Shown here: in pieces, positions 46,758-61,167 of the stretch
Layout of the letters: each line of letters starts with the position of its first letter
Numbering within the stretch: the first letter of the stretch is position 1
NCBI GenBank assembly: GCA_963921425.1
Contig: OY992837.1
Location: forward strand, 13,489,896-13,553,895
Source of the DNA: Dryas octopetala
Lineage: Eukaryota; Streptophyta; Magnoliopsida; Rosales; Rosaceae
Reading direction: 5' to 3'
Length of the DNA stretch: 64,000 nucleotides
Made by a program: the position numbers and the translations under genes
Notes under the pieces: generated by a model
The model's input: only the letters and a program-made list of their open reading frames with translations
Told to the model about the DNA's origin: nothing
Database searches by the model: none

Positions 46758-48558
46758 TTTAGTACATTTTCTTGTTTAGTTTCTTTATTGGCAAAATCGT
46801 GATGAGTGCAACGGGGTGCTATTTTCTAACAGCAAATTTGTTTTCATGTCCATCTCTTAATAGAAAATAGCAGCGATGGCTCATGCACATGGTGCTATCT
46901 TGTTGGTGGATAACAGTATAATGTCACCTGTATTGTCACAGCCATTGGATCTAGGAGCAGGTATCAACAATAAACTGTGGACTTCCAAACTTTTGCAAAC
47001 TACAATCTTTTCAATTGTTACTGACTTTTATTAGTCTATCATTCTTTCAGACATTGTTATGCACTCGGCCACAAAATTTATTGCTGGACATAGTGATGTC
47101 ATGGCCGGTGTTCTAGCTGTTAGAGGGGAAAGGTTGTGTCTCTTACTCTTTCTCTACTGTGGAGTTTATTTCTTGCTTCTATACCCAACTTCCTACCTGT
47201 TTCCACTGTTACCAGCTTGGCAGAACAGCTGTATTTCTTACAAAATGCAGAAGGCTCTGGGTTAGCTCCATTTGACTGTTGGATATGTTTACGAGGAATT
47301 AAGACAATGGCCTTGCGTGTTGAGAAGCAACAGGTATGCTTCAAGACCTAATTAGGTGGATCACCTGTTCTTCTGGCCACAATCCTGTCAGTTACCCATG
47401 AGATATAAAGTTTCTTGTTTACATGAAGTGAATTTAGGACTACACTTGTGCTTGTAAATATGCCATTTCAGAATTTTCAGATATGTTCAAAATCATAAAA
47501 TCATTCTTGATACTTTAGGATGCTTTTTTGTTTTTGCAATGCTAAATTAGTAAAGCTTTGCTATAGTGCTGTTTGTACCTTTTTTGCTAATTTTTGCCTC
47601 TTTTATGCCCAAATTGCAATGATTAAATTTCACAGTACTATCTTCTAATGCTTCTGCATATTGGGCAGGACAATGCCCAAAAAATTGCAGAGTTTCTCGC
47701 TTCCCATCCACGAGTGAAGCAAGTTAACTATGCAGGCCTTTCTGGTCATCCTGGACGTGCCTTACATTATTCTCAGGTATTGACCTTGATGGAATTGTAG
47801 ATTTGTAATGCAATACACTACCTATTTTCCAGATATTTATATAAACCTCTTCCAGGCAAAGGGTGCAGGATCTGTATTGAGCTTTCTGACAGGTTCACTG
47901 GCACTGTCAAAGCATATTGTCGAGACTACCAAATACTTCAGTGTAACTGTCAGTTTTGGTAATAGTTCCTACTCATTTTCAACCTGCAAAAGTTATTTTG
48001 ACAAAATAATGCACTAAGAAATTTTGAGTGGTAGATGGTGAGAACTGTGGTATGTGTTTTTGTGTGTTCTATAAATAGATAGATAGAGGGAGGTTTCCTT
48101 CAAAATTTGATTTCAAAAGCAGATTGTGCTCATTCAGTGCATATATAGAGTATGTGTTCGTCAGTTCATGCACCATGTACGTGTTCTACTGTGGTATACA
48201 GTTATTAGACATACTGTTGGTTTGCAATTTTTGTTTTAATGCAATATAATTTTTGTTTCAATGCAATACACATATCATTTTATGTATTTCAAAGGCTTTA
48301 TTGTTGTTACTATTATTAAATTATGGTCTATTATTGTCGTTATTCTATAATTAAGCTGACCTAAGATTTTTTATATTTACAGGGAGTGTCAAGTCCCTTA
48401 TAAGCCTTCCCTGCTTCATGTCTCATGCAAGCATACCATCTTCAGTGCGAGAGGCCAGAGGTCTATCTGAAGATCTTGTTCGCATTTCCGTGGGGATAGA
48501 GGATGTGAATGATCTGATTGCTGATTTGGACCATGCACTCAAAACTGGCCCTCCGTAG
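42491..48558 (+). CDS. CBL: Cystathionine beta-lyase, chloroplastic
   Basis: PLP enzyme that cleaves cystathionine to homocysteine, pyruvate and ammonia, the second-to-last step of methionine synthesis in plastids. Exons: 42491-42559, 43078-43264, 43346-43458, 44023-44093, 44219-44310, 45358-45445, 45523-45634, 46864-46960, 47051-47132, 47216-47333, 47669-47776, 47856-47958, 48383-48558. Phases close to 471 aa (Arabidopsis enzyme about 464). A Ser-rich transit peptide fills exon 1-2. Conserved points are [34 protein letters not shown] (phosphate-binding Tyr134/Arg136), [27 protein letters not shown], and [16 protein letters not shown] with the PLP lysine at 285. The C-terminus is [19 protein letters not shown], then VRISVGIED. 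Introns 5 and 7 carry a tandem duplication and a LINE relic. Confidence 0.96.
44586..45309. repeat. Exact 360-bp tandem duplication in CBL intron 5
   Basis: Positions 44586-44945 are repeated at 44946-45305 with four more matching bases. I see no difference in any of the six aligned lines. The unit is not a known element. Exact identity means a very recent event, or an assembly artefact. Confidence 0.95.
46020..46450 (+). mobile_element. L1-type LINE relic in CBL intron 7
   Basis: Shifting between frames, the translation gives [23 protein letters not shown], then [10 protein letters not shown] and [18 protein letters not shown]. This is the typical region after the reverse transcriptase of plant L1 LINEs, ahead of the zf-RVT domain. 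Stops and a frameshift break it. Only a few hundred bases remain, on the same strand as the host gene. Confidence 0.75.
46711..46755. repeat. (AAT)15 microsatellite in CBL intron 7
   Basis: A 45-bp uninterrupted trinucleotide repeat; a likely length-variable marker. Confidence 0.95.
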
Positions 48559-49470
48559 TTGCCTAAGGATTACCAGCCGGCAGCGCTTAATTGGCATAAT
48601 GACATGCATCTGCTTTGAAAAGGTACTTCAGCAATAGGTAAATGGTAATTCTTATACTGGAGAGCTCCCAAACAGTGCAGGGTTAATTTTTTATTTTTTT
48701 TTGGGTTGATTGACTAGATAATTATTTTTTTGGCCAAGGACTAGATAATTATTAGTGACATTCATTTCAGTTTTTTTTTTTTTTGACCAATGACATTCAT
48801 TTCAGTTAAAGAGGTGGGTTCTGTAAATATGTTGGTATAATCAATCTTAGAATATGAATTTTGAGATAAATGAAATGAAATTGGTGCTCCTGTAATTCAT
48901 GGGAAATTGTCATGTTATCTAAACTGAAACACTATAGTTACTTTCCTCCCCCTCTCCCTTTATGTTCAATCTACAATGTCATTTTCATGGCCAAAAATAA
49001 AAAAATAAAAAAAATCTACAATGTCATTTGATAAGAAAAAAAGAGTTAAAATAGAGGAGCTACAACAACAGTCCAGTCAAATTCGGTCCATAGCCTTCCG
49101 ATATCAAGCTTTGTCCGGTCCAGTACTCCAATACAATGTGTCAAACAGGTCGTGTGTTTTTTTTTTTAAATTTGGTGAAACAGGTCTTGTGTTATCAAGC
49201 TTTGTTTTACAATGGCTATCCCTAATGTCGGTCACTCCATACTTTATTAGCAAATCTTCCCATAAATATTTGAAGCTGACTGGCTGGTTGGCCTCTGCTT
49301 GGTGCCTAATATATATAAAGAGTGATTTAAACAAATATATAGAGTTAACCAAGAATTTTAAACCTTGTTGCCCTTGGTCAATAAATAATGAAAGGTTGTA
49401 ATGTTGTAATTTTTTCTTTCAAAGATGAATTATTTTCTTCTAGGTCTTGTCACTATGTATGATGTACGAT

Positions 49471-49592
49471 AACAACTTACCTACATCCCCTTATAAACAA
49501 CGGGTGCCTTACATCAAGTGCGTCAAGTGACATGACCATTAATGTGAGACACTATGTTGTATATAATATAATAAGTGTAGGTAAGTTTTTAT
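49471..49592. repeat. Small inverted-repeat element candidate
   Basis: ACAACTTACCTACATCC on the left and GTGTAGGTAAGTTTTT on the right are inverted relative to each other, about 120 bp apart. The size suits a small MITE. The target duplication is unclear. Confidence 0.4.
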
Positions 49593-49619
49593 CTTGTACA
49601 TACATACATGGATAGAACA

Positions 49620-49960
49620 AGTCGGCTGGTCTCTCTTGAGCCTCCGGTACGAGCAATCATTCATCAATGCTGTTGCTATGCCGTAGCTCACTGGCATTTT
49701 ACTTGATAATGTCACCCCCTCCCCTTCAAGTGGGGACTGTTGGGAATTACTCCGTCATCACCAAAAATAATAATGTATTTATGGAAGAATAAAATAATAG
49801 TTAATATCACAATAAAAAAACTTTGCTCATATGTTAATTTCAAATTCAAAGTCCTTGTATCTAAGCGATGCCCTTTATACACCCTCTCTAATCCCGTGAA
49901 GAACACAATACTCTTTTTGCTCTCTTTAACTCATTTACTTCTCAATTGATGTTCCAAAAT
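49620..49960 (+). mobile_element. Possible Copia 3' end scrap (PPT and LTR start)
   Basis: CAAGTGGGGACTGTTGGGAA resembles a polypurine tract followed by the TGTTGGGAAT start of many plant Copia LTRs (LTR start at about 49739). No LTR end or coding part is recognised, so this is weak. Confidence 0.35.
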
Positions 49961-52214
49961 TAATTGATTCAGATGGAGTCACCCCTTTTTAGGGCATGGG
50001 TTGGATGCATTCCCCATGCCACTTCTAAATAATTGGTTATTTGTGACGTCCCTCTCAAATGTATGTGGGACTCATTTTTATATGATGAGACCACTTGTAT
50101 ATTATGTCAAAGAGAAGATGACCTTCACATAGAAAAATTCTTTAGAAATTTCATAGGCGAAAGGATGGGAATACCGACATAAGATGCATTAACCTCATTT
50201 TTTCATATGCTCACTGGCATTCTAAAAGGCATATGCTCCTTCACTTTAAGGAGGGATAAACCCAACAGACAATGCCCTGCAACAAGGATATGACTGATTT
50301 GATATTTCAATCCAATAACATGATGACACTTATGCTTTTATGCTTCTATCACATAATAATTTCTCTTATTTCAAAACATAATCTGAGTGCTTGCCATCAA
50401 TTGATTAATTGTTATATTTGGTAATAACGGCATAATTATAGTTCGAGATTGATTATTGTTCCTATGCTGCTGTTCCAAATATGCATGACATGAGATATTA
50501 GGCATATAAAATTGGATATTTGTAGACAAGGAATAATAATTTACTTAACTTGTATTTGGTTCTATCTGGTTATAAAACCAAAAATGGCCAACTCGTCCAT
50601 TCTTTTCCTGTTTAGCTTGACAAAGATCAAAAGTGATCCTAGCTATGATTGTACGTACTTGTAAAGAACTAAACCGCAGCAATATGATATGATTACAATG
50701 CTACAATTGCAATTGAACAAAGAAGGACAAAGGAAACCCACCATAATAAATAAAATAATCCGCTCCTTTCAAGAATTGAATTTGCTTCCAACCCCTAAGA
50801 TCTTGTAGCCTTTAGAAAGAAACTACATGTTTACATACAAATAATAGTGATGTCGAGAAGTGACGTCTTATACAACTAAATTTATTAACTGTCAAAACTT
50901 TTAAAGTCACATACAACTCTCAGTTTTCATCTTTTTTTTTTTTTTTGGAGGGGGGAGAGAGATAAGTGCACACATAAGAATCGTCATATCATCATAAAAA
51001 CAAACTACATTTGTTTACATGATCAAACCTGCAGAGCATATCTAAGGTCACAAAAACCTATTACCATCATCAATGCTTTCAACCTTGCTGTCTTCTCCCA
51101 AATAAGCATTCTACTTTCATTCTCACTAAATCAGTTAATTTACACACCAACCAAAAACTTCAAATAGTTCGAATTTCTGCTTCTGAAACCGCTAAAACCT
51201 AAAATGCTATGTGCAACCCCTTCTCTCCTGGGGTGAAATGTGACCTGAACACAAGGAAAGATGAACATAAGGGCTTACAATAGATTGAACAGCAATGACA
51301 GTTATGCAATAAAAGATTCCACATGACCACAAAGATTAGGTACAAAATTTGCTAGTGAACATGAAAAAAGGGTCTTCCAAAGTTTTTATTTTTTATTTTT
51401 TTTTCAGATTTCATCGTAAAAAGTAGTCACAATTCAGAACTGTATGGAACTTCACAGCAAAAAAGAAAATATATACAACTTCATATTTAAAATATGCACT
51501 TGCACACTAGATTTGGATTTGTATTTTTTTTCCAATGTGATTTCAAGAAAACAAAAAAGTGCTGGGCCAACATTTTGAAGTGCAAGGTAGTGTCAAACAA
51601 GTCCGACTATAGACTCATTACAAAAGCTGTGGAAAAACGTAATGTGATTTACCCTAAATGACATGCCAGTAAAAAGTGAAAGTTAATGCAATAGTTATCA
51701 TGGCCTTTATCTGTCAGTAAAACTGAGGGACATCAAAATTATCAACAGAACAGAAATCCAATGATCACATATAGATCATAACCATGTTAATACTAAATTT
51801 ATATACAGCAGCAATGTATTATGAACATGTAGCAGTAAACTATACAATATAAGAGGTAAAACATCTTGGGGGAAGGAAAACAAGTTCCACCGGCCTGAAC
51901 ACCAACAGATCTACCTGCCTAACACAGTAACCTAGAGAAAGGCATAACTTTAAGAAAGAGTTGCTGCAAAAATTTGACATTAAGGAATAAGATGGGAGTA
52001 TGGTATCCTTTCCACAGAATTTGTCACAGATATAGAAAGGATGAGAAACTGCAGTGCAGTGATGAAAAAACTCAGGAACAGCTTAGCTTAATTCTGAAGC
52101 AGCTGAATCAATCGTTTAAATAGAAACTACATGGTTGGATCAGAAACCAGAGAAGCTACTAACAGACAACCCTTAAAAGAGTAGTAGATATAACTTACTT
52201 TTTCAATTTTATAA

Positions 52215-52607
52215 TTATTCACTTCCAAAATCTTCATAACTTACACCTTCTGAAATGGTGTCCAGCCTGTTATTGTCTCCTGTGATTGTGAGACATATCA
52301 AAATCAGTTGCCCCCTTGCAGTGTAACAACAATGACAGATATTTCAAAGCATCACCTTGATGTTCTCTTTCACGAGAATCCAGGAAGTTTTCATTATCTG
52401 TGGCCAAGAAAGGTGATCTAGGATAGCTCTCCAGTATATCTGAGACATTTAGAACACATAGTAATAAACAAACATGACTGTCATGACTTTTCATGTTAAA
52501 GATATTAATTCAAAACTTGACTTTATCAACGTAACTCATAATTTAACCTGCATTTTCATCTTAACCACTTATTATTGAGGCTAGTTTCAGGTTCACAAGC
52601 ACACATA

Positions 52608-52649
<42 letters not shown>

Positions 52650-55600
52650 AGACCTGAACTCTGAGAAAAGTCGGCTGTCAGATCCGAGAGACTGAAATTT
52701 CGAGGAATCTGACCTAAAAAGCCAAATGAGGAACTGTCTGCATCAAGAAGTGATTCATTTAGGGACTGCGAGTTAGATTCTACGCTATTGAATGCTGCAA
52801 CAGAAGCATCTCCAATATTGGGCCGTGTTTCCAGAATGTTTCCATCAGCACCAAACATGTAAGAACTGCCTGAATATCCAACTTCTGATTTGATAATCCC
52901 TCCATTGATTCCTTGCAACAGACCCATGTTGGAGCTCTGAGTCGAAACCATGTTTGGTGGGACATCAATCCTACTGTTATGAGCAGACATTTTCACAGCA
53001 TTGTGCATACTAGCGTGCAATGAAGACCCACCATTAGTAAATGCAATAGGTAGGCAGGAACCAACTTGGTGGTGTATATTTTCCGTCTTCAGTGCTGGTC
53101 CTACATGCTCTGGCGCATAGCATGTCGAGTTTTGGTGCACTGTGAGAAAAAGTATCATCAATTGCTAAGCTGAACGGAATTGGCCATGCCTTAACAGAAC
53201 AGAACTATAAGACTGTAACTTGGATGGACTAAAACATAGCTTTTTTCAAAAGAAGAACAGTAAAGTGTGTGCTCCTCCATAGTAGAAGGAGAAGCACAAT
53301 GAGTAGACAGTTAAAATAAAGAAGAGTAATTTGGATGGACAGTTATATACTCACTAATAAAACACAGACAACATTGAGAATATAAATCTATCTCAACCAT
53401 CGTGCATCATGTACATGTTTTCATCTTTAGGAAGTGGGCATATCCGACAATATTAATCCACACACATGCTGAGAAATTTAATTTTCAGAAGATAATGTTT
53501 CTAATTGAAGTAATACCAAGGGAAAAATGGTCATCTGTTGATAAAACAGAGGAAATGCCTAATTGACACTGAGGCCCTACACATTCCTGGTTTCATTGAA
53601 AATGGAACCAAACTATCACAAAAGCAAGATATCGGGAAAGTATATGGTATTTCCATAAGCATCTCTAATGATAACTTAATAAAATTGGTATTAAAGGTAC
53701 AATTGAAATTTACATTAATTATTTAATTTTTGACTTACAGAAGCCAGGATGATAATTTGAAGATAAAATACAGAGAATACTGTGTATAAACATTACTGTG
53801 GGATCATACTTGTCTTCATTTTTCTCCATTTTGTGCATAAACAAATGGTGGAAAATGTAAGCCCCTCAATCTCATGACTTTTTATTTTCATTTATTCGCT
53901 CTTATTTTAAGCGGCACACCATTACTGTTCACCAACCATAAGTACATATAATATTATTTAACAGATCAAAACCCACCACACACATCTAGAAAGCTTAATT
54001 TCCACTAATGCACAAGCAAACAGGTTAGACGTAATAAAAAGTTTCATCTAAGCAAAAAGCATTCTTACTCGACGAAATGTGAGATCCATTGGAAGTAGGT
54101 ATTGAAGCAACTCCAGATGAGTGTAACTGACTCATCAACCGCACCTGTTGTTCAAGCAACCTGTTATATTCTATTATTTGCTGCTTCACCCTCAATCTTA
54201 GATAATAAGCCCTGAAGAAGTCCCGATTCTCTTCCTCAAGCTTCTGCCAAACTGGGAGGCAAGAAGACTTCAGTGTAAAGCTAAGATAAGAACACACAGA
54301 ACATGGCTGTATAATTCACTAAAAATTATTAACTGAGGGCAGAAAGAGTTCATATTTTGGAAGTTAGAATTGGAGATTTATCATTACAAAATTTGACACA
54401 AAACTGAGAAATTCACTTCAAATCATTGACTGGGGCTGGAAAGAGTTCAGAATTCAAAGTCACTTCCTTTAATGGAGATTTATCATTTCCAATATATGTG
54501 GATTCTGTGAGTTATATAGGTTGGTTTCTCATTACCAATTGATGCAAATGTGTTTCTTAAGGATAGAAAAGATATATATATATATATATATATATAAGTT
54601 ACAGCGGTTTTGTGGGCATCATTATGAGCAATACAAGACTCCAAAGTCAAAATTCACCAGGCTGCTAGCAACAAAAACACGCCAAGCTAGAGAGTTTCCA
54701 ATTCAAAACAGAAGCCTTCACGTGTCACACACACAGTTGACTCCTAGTTATCAGTTAGCACAAGTCAGATATCAAACTGCTTCTACGCAATTTAGGGTGA
54801 CTCCTAACCATTAGTTCCAGAACTTTATAAAGCTACCAATAGTAGTTGATGGCCCCATTTAGAAGTATAAAATTGTTACAAAAGCAGCCAAATATATTGT
54901 GAAAATACCAAAAAAAAAAGTTTGGGGGTGCCTGTAAAGTTGGGCCAAAGGAGCCCTAGGAGGAGCAGAACCTATCAATTGTGTTATGTTCAGTTAACTA
55001 AGCTAATTGATATAAAACACTTTGGGGAAGAGGGCAGAGAAACAAACAGAAGAAAAAAGAAGGAAAAATATTCAGATCAAGGATGAACATGAAGAAGGTA
55101 AGTAACCACAAAACAAAAAAGAAAAGAAAGCACATCACAGAATAATACAGGATATTTGGTTACCAAGTTCTGTGAAACCAGGCTCTATTTTTGCCTGATC
55201 CAGAAGAGTATCTACCACTTCCTTCTCGTTCATGTAAAGCTGAAGACATCGCTCAATAAGGTTTTGCACCTGAAATAAAACAGAAATCAGCAGAAAATAT
55301 TAATCAGTACAACAGACAAAATTTCTATATTTTACGCTTTAATGCAGAGGAACAACACAAAAGAAAGTGGATGATGGGAAAAATTATACGTTATTAAAGT
55401 CAATAACAAATTGCCATTAGAAAGCAACACATAATAGGTGCAGAACACACGCAATACACCCATTACTTGCTTTATCCTCTCCTTGTCTCCAATTCATTAG
55501 TCAACTTAGGATACAATGCTTTCTTTCCCAAGTGTTCTTAATTTCCAAAAAGTAGTGGATGAATTGAAAAGGATCAATAGGTTTGAGATTACATTCTTAC

Positions 55601-55833
55601 TCTTTATCAAATTTTGTTGTTTTTTTTTATTGTAATTTCGGGTTATTTCGGTTTTAATAAAGTTTGTAGCATATTTGTTATGGTTAAGTTTTTTTTTTTT
55701 GTTTTTTTAAGGAAAAAGAAAAGGCAAACATAATTAGAAGATCTATGACATATTCCATCAACAAAAACCTAGCTGAACAGCTTACCAATTGTATATCTTG
55801 ACGTGAGACCCTTCTGACGGATCCACTTGACAT
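52215..55833 (-). CDS. Plant-specific TIGR01589 (DUF1589-type) domain protein
   Basis: Exons on the minus strand: 55833-55786, 55269-55164, 54251-54069, 53139-52654, 52439-52356, 52279-52215. Phases close to 323 aa. Residues about 12-90 are the conserved domain: RQDIQLVQNLIERCLQLYMN, EVVDTLLDQAKIEPGFTELV, WQKLEEENRDFFRAYYLRL, then a helical Gln/Glu-rich end (IIEYNRLLEQQVRLM). The remaining 230 residues are low in charge and rich in Ser/Asn, with a conserved-looking FGFLGQIPRNFSLSDLTADF and a C-terminus SEGVSYEDFGSE. The last intron is only 76 nt and lies inside an open frame, so a simple ORF scan misses the true end. The molecular function is unknown; short members of the family (RPGE proteins) have, as I recall, been linked to repression of photosynthesis genes. 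Confidence 0.88.
52611..52647. repeat. (GA)n microsatellite at a splice donor
   Basis: 37 bp of GA repeat (CT on the coding strand) begins seven bases past the donor of exon 5 of the TIGR01589 gene. Confidence 0.9.
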
Positions 55834-57258
55834 ATTCCAAGGTTCCAGTAGGAAGATACTTGTGTAAGAAAGCTATGCTGATTGATCTTAAAACTTATAA
55901 ATGATCCTTCCTTATCATAAAACAAATGCTACAAACTTCCAGTGTGATGGATGCTTCACTTAAGCTTTTGGAAATATCATATATAAAAAATCTGATGTAC
56001 ACAACCTGATGGGAAAAGACAAAAAAGATTCATACTTGAATTAGCTCAGCAAAAAATCAATTGGGAAAAATATTATGAGCTTTGTCAATAATAAATAATA
56101 ATAATTTCGTTAAAAAAAAAAAACCCAAGTGATATGTCTATCTGAGCAGACCAAAAAAAAATCTATATATTATATATATGTCTGTCTAAGAGAGTGTCTA
56201 CTCATACACACACATGCCTGTATGTAACAAAAGTATGAAAAAAAAATTTAACTAGTAACTAATATGGCAAGCTACATCTGTCTGTACACCGTTTCCTTTG
56301 GCATGTAAAAGCCTAAAAGGCTCCCAAGTCATTTGATGATAAAATTTTATTAAATTATGCATAAACCCCATCTCCTAACTACCACTTCACTATGTGGATC
56401 TAAGTTCATGTGCAACGAGAACATGATCAAAATATCTGCCTCTAAAAGCTATATTAATTGATGATACACACTGCAGTCCTTACCACCTAAAATCAGCATG
56501 TCAAAATCTTAATGAATTGATAAATGAACACAGATATGGGGCATAATTCACTACTATCTATTTCTCCTGCCTTCCCAAAAAAAAAAAAAAAAAAAAAAAA
56601 AAATCAATGAAGTAAAAGGACAAAAAAGACACCTGTTGAAACTTACCCACTGCACTCACTAAATCTTTCACTTACACACATCAACATATAAAAACACACT
56701 GCTTATCACCTTGACAGCATAGAAAAATTATTCAATACTCCTGTTGTATTGTTAAACCCCTTCACATGAGTGTTGTGGATTTCACACATTGAATCCACAT
56801 GCATGTACAGAATCATTTACATGTGATGAAAATAAAACATGGAGTCCAATCAGAGAAACAAAACTATCAGTATGGTGCTGAAAAGATGAGATGATATAGT
56901 GTCTAGAAAATAAAATTTGAGTTTTTAAATTCTCAAAATTTCCCGCTACTTGCAACCAGAGGGAACTCAGAGTGATTTTCTCTTCAGCCAAATAGGGATT
57001 GACTTAGGGTTAGATAGGGTTTAAGCAATTACATAAACGAATCGATCACACAACCATCAAAAAACGAAATTTTCAATGATCACCCTTAAGTCAGCAAACG
57101 AAACCCTATAAATGTCGGCCGAATTAACAGAAACAGATAGAAGCCAAACAAAATCATACAGAATCGCACACATGCAACACAATTCCAATCCCAAAATCAA
57201 AATACGAAAAAAAAAAAAAGGAATCTCTGGGAATAAGCTGGTTTTCGATTGATCTCAC

Positions 57259-57330
57259 CTGAATTCGATTCGATCGAGAGCTTTTGGGAAAGTTTCAGAG
57301 CTTTACAGAGAGAGAGAGCCCAAGAAGAGC
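57259..57330 (-). other. 5' UTR exon of the TIGR01589 gene
   Basis: On the minus strand a GA/CT-rich leader ends in CGAATTCAG followed by GTGAGATC, a strong donor. A matching acceptor (CCCATCAG) lies near 56004. This puts a 5' UTR intron of about 1.2 kb ahead of the ATG at 55833. The upstream limit is approximate. Confidence 0.55.
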
Positions 57331-57521
57331 GAAAGTTAAAGAGAGAGAGCGAGCGTGAATTAGAAAAGTTCAGGTGACGAAACTCTCTGCTTTAATGGTG
57401 GAACTCTTCGGACACAAAGCTTTAGTTAATTTGTTTTTTCTTTTCCGGCCAAAATTTTTTTTTTCTTTTTCTTTTTTATTTTTGCTCGGGGAAAAATTGA
57501 CTGCTCGAAGCGGGGATTGTC

Positions 57522-57531
57522 GCCACGTGGC
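57522..57531. promoter_or_regulatory. Palindromic G-box GCCACGTGGC
   Basis: A perfect 10-bp palindrome about 200 bp upstream of the leader exon of the TIGR01589 gene. Such sites bind bHLH (PIF/MYC) and bZIP (ABF, GBF, HY5) factors. Confidence 0.65.
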
Positions 57532-57801
57532 GTGAGAGGAAGAAGGTGGCGGGACCCACAGTGGGAGATCAGATTGAATGGGACTTCTAATTTTTAATTT
57601 CTTTAATTTTATTCTTCTTCTCATTGTTTGTAGTTTTTTACCATCCAATCCGATAATTATGTTTTCAACTTTTCATGAAAAATCGTAGAACATTTTATTC
57701 GTATTGAATTGGTTTGACCAACGGTGCGAAGTTATGAGAGACCAACTAACCTGTTTTTAACTGAAAACGACGTCGAACCTTCCCACCCATTATGGCCCCA
57801 C

Positions 57802-57818
57802 CACGTGCCACGCACGTG
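57802..57818. promoter_or_regulatory. Paired CACGTG G-boxes
   Basis: CACGTG at 57802-57807 and again at 57813-57818, 11 bp apart, about one helical turn. With the site at 57522 they form a three-member cluster upstream of the TIGR01589 gene. Confidence 0.6.
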
Positions 57819-57879
57819 TAGCCGCAAAGTCTATCCTGGTGAGAGGGTGCGTCCACCCATTAGCCGCAAAGTCTTGTTT

Positions 57880-59640
57880 TTTTGGGTGTGAAATCATTGC
57901 AACGAAAGCCCATTACATAAAGAAACTATAATGGACTGAGCCTTAAGACTACTGACCCAAACAAAAGTAAACTCGAAGCCCAAATGCAACGTATATATGG
58001 AAATAATCAGAGTTATTAAGGTGGGAGACAAATTGAGCAACTATGGTAGATAATGTATAATCACCGTTTGATTGATGGACCATTTACAAATAAATTTATA
58101 TAACTTTTCAAAGTACAAATTTTTCAATGCACTTTTCTATAATTTTATTTGTCACTGTTGACCAAAATGGAAAAAGATAAATTATAATAAATCAATAAAC
58201 ATACACTATCATACAAAGTTAGATTTGTATTAAGTTTGTATTTGACTACTAAGCAGCTAAATGATTTAGGGGTTAACTCTTGGATTTTGGGTCAAAAACT
58301 TAAGCCATAAGCTCCAGAACCTCAATTTAAACCCTAAACCAAATCAAAGGTAACATCATAATTTCACATCTATAAGTAATGAAAAAGATAGAATGGGCAA
58401 ATTGGTATTTTCTGACGCACCAAAATACATGACTTTACAAATAGATTGGCCTTTTTGACTAAAATGAGATAAATTTCAAAATCTTTATGGGGAAAAAAGA
58501 AAAAGAGACACACATTAACTATTATATAATATTAAAATATTTTATTAATTTAAATAAAATTTGCTATTAATTGAATTTGTAATTGATAAAATTAATAACT
58601 CATTGACTTATTGATTGTTGAGAGTGTCAAATTGTCAATCTCATGAGGCACTTAGTTGTTACTTGCAGGAGAGCATAGCGTCTCTGGATAGCACATGAGC
58701 GAGGGGGCACTTCCTCTGCTCTGCTTGGCAATAGCGGCAGCATAATCTGCTTGACTTAAGAGCCGTCGTCATAAACTCATAATCATGTTTCTTTTGTAAC
58801 AACTCAAAACCTCAATTAAAAATTTAAAAGTATTAGTTCAAGTTGTTCAGAGTCGAAAGGATGGTCCATAATATTGGCGAATCTAAGCTTTAAGAATGGT
58901 TTGGGCTTTTGTATTTTGGACCTCCCCCTATTAAGGCCCTATCTCTAGTTAGTTATGTTTTTTTTTAGACTTCATCCCCCAGTACCAAAATAAATAACAA
59001 AATAATATCAAAAGATAACCCAGACACCCAAATTTGAGCCTCAAGTTCAACCTTGGAGCCGGCAATAAAGGAGGTAAAATCTCTTGTGAATCCCCTAAAC
59101 CCGGCGTAGATTATCTGCCTTTAACTAGCCCAAGGAATTAGTCTGGTGTGCAAAAGCTGGCTCAGAACACCTTCGGTTACCAAAAGTATCCTTCAATTAC
59201 CAAAAAATATCAAACTGCAATCTTCTATAACAGAAAAGGGACAGAGGAGTATCAAACTATCCAGCAGCAAGAGAATGCACAGATGAAAGTATCCTCAAGC
59301 AAACTTAAACATCAAAATAACAAAACTTAATTCACCACTCTATTGATCGACAATGTAAGATTTATCCTCTGCAATGTTAGCTTTTGGCTAATCTCAGCTC
59401 TAATGAATCAACAACATCAGTAATCAAGTTTCAGAAACATGATTTATTGTTTTCTATTTATGTCACTTAATTAACTCAACAAAATTGGATGAAATATTGT
59501 CATGTAAGTGATTGTGTACATAAAAAACCTCTCTCTACACTCATTTCAGCCAGTACCAACCAGCAGTGAAATGGAAAAAAGAAAAAAGGTAATAAATTAC
59601 ATTGTTTAAATCAGAAGGAAAAATTGCTCCATGATCTCAA
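57880..59640. other. Intergenic, nothing recognised
   Basis: The space between the TIGR01589 promoter and the 3' end of the response regulator. A short direct repeat, CACCCATTAGCCGCAAAGTCT-like, occurs near 57820-57870. No gene is seen. Confidence 0.5.

Positions 59641-61167
<1,527 letters not shown>

Larger units (their letters stand above)
48559..52214. other. Intergenic region between convergent genes
   Basis: Contains the CBL 3' UTR and, on the other strand, the 3' UTR of the TIGR01589 gene. No gene is recognised in the 3.6 kb. A possible small inverted-repeat element and a possible LTR scrap are listed separately. Confidence 0.6.

Noticed and set aside
49021-49401. 126-codon open frame downstream of CBL
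   Set aside because: No recognisable domain, AT-rich, no promoter or splice context; likely chance.
57370-57648. 92-codon minus-strand frame upstream of the TIGR01589 gene
   Set aside because: It overlaps the promoter and leader, is Lys-rich low complexity, and has no homolog I recognise.
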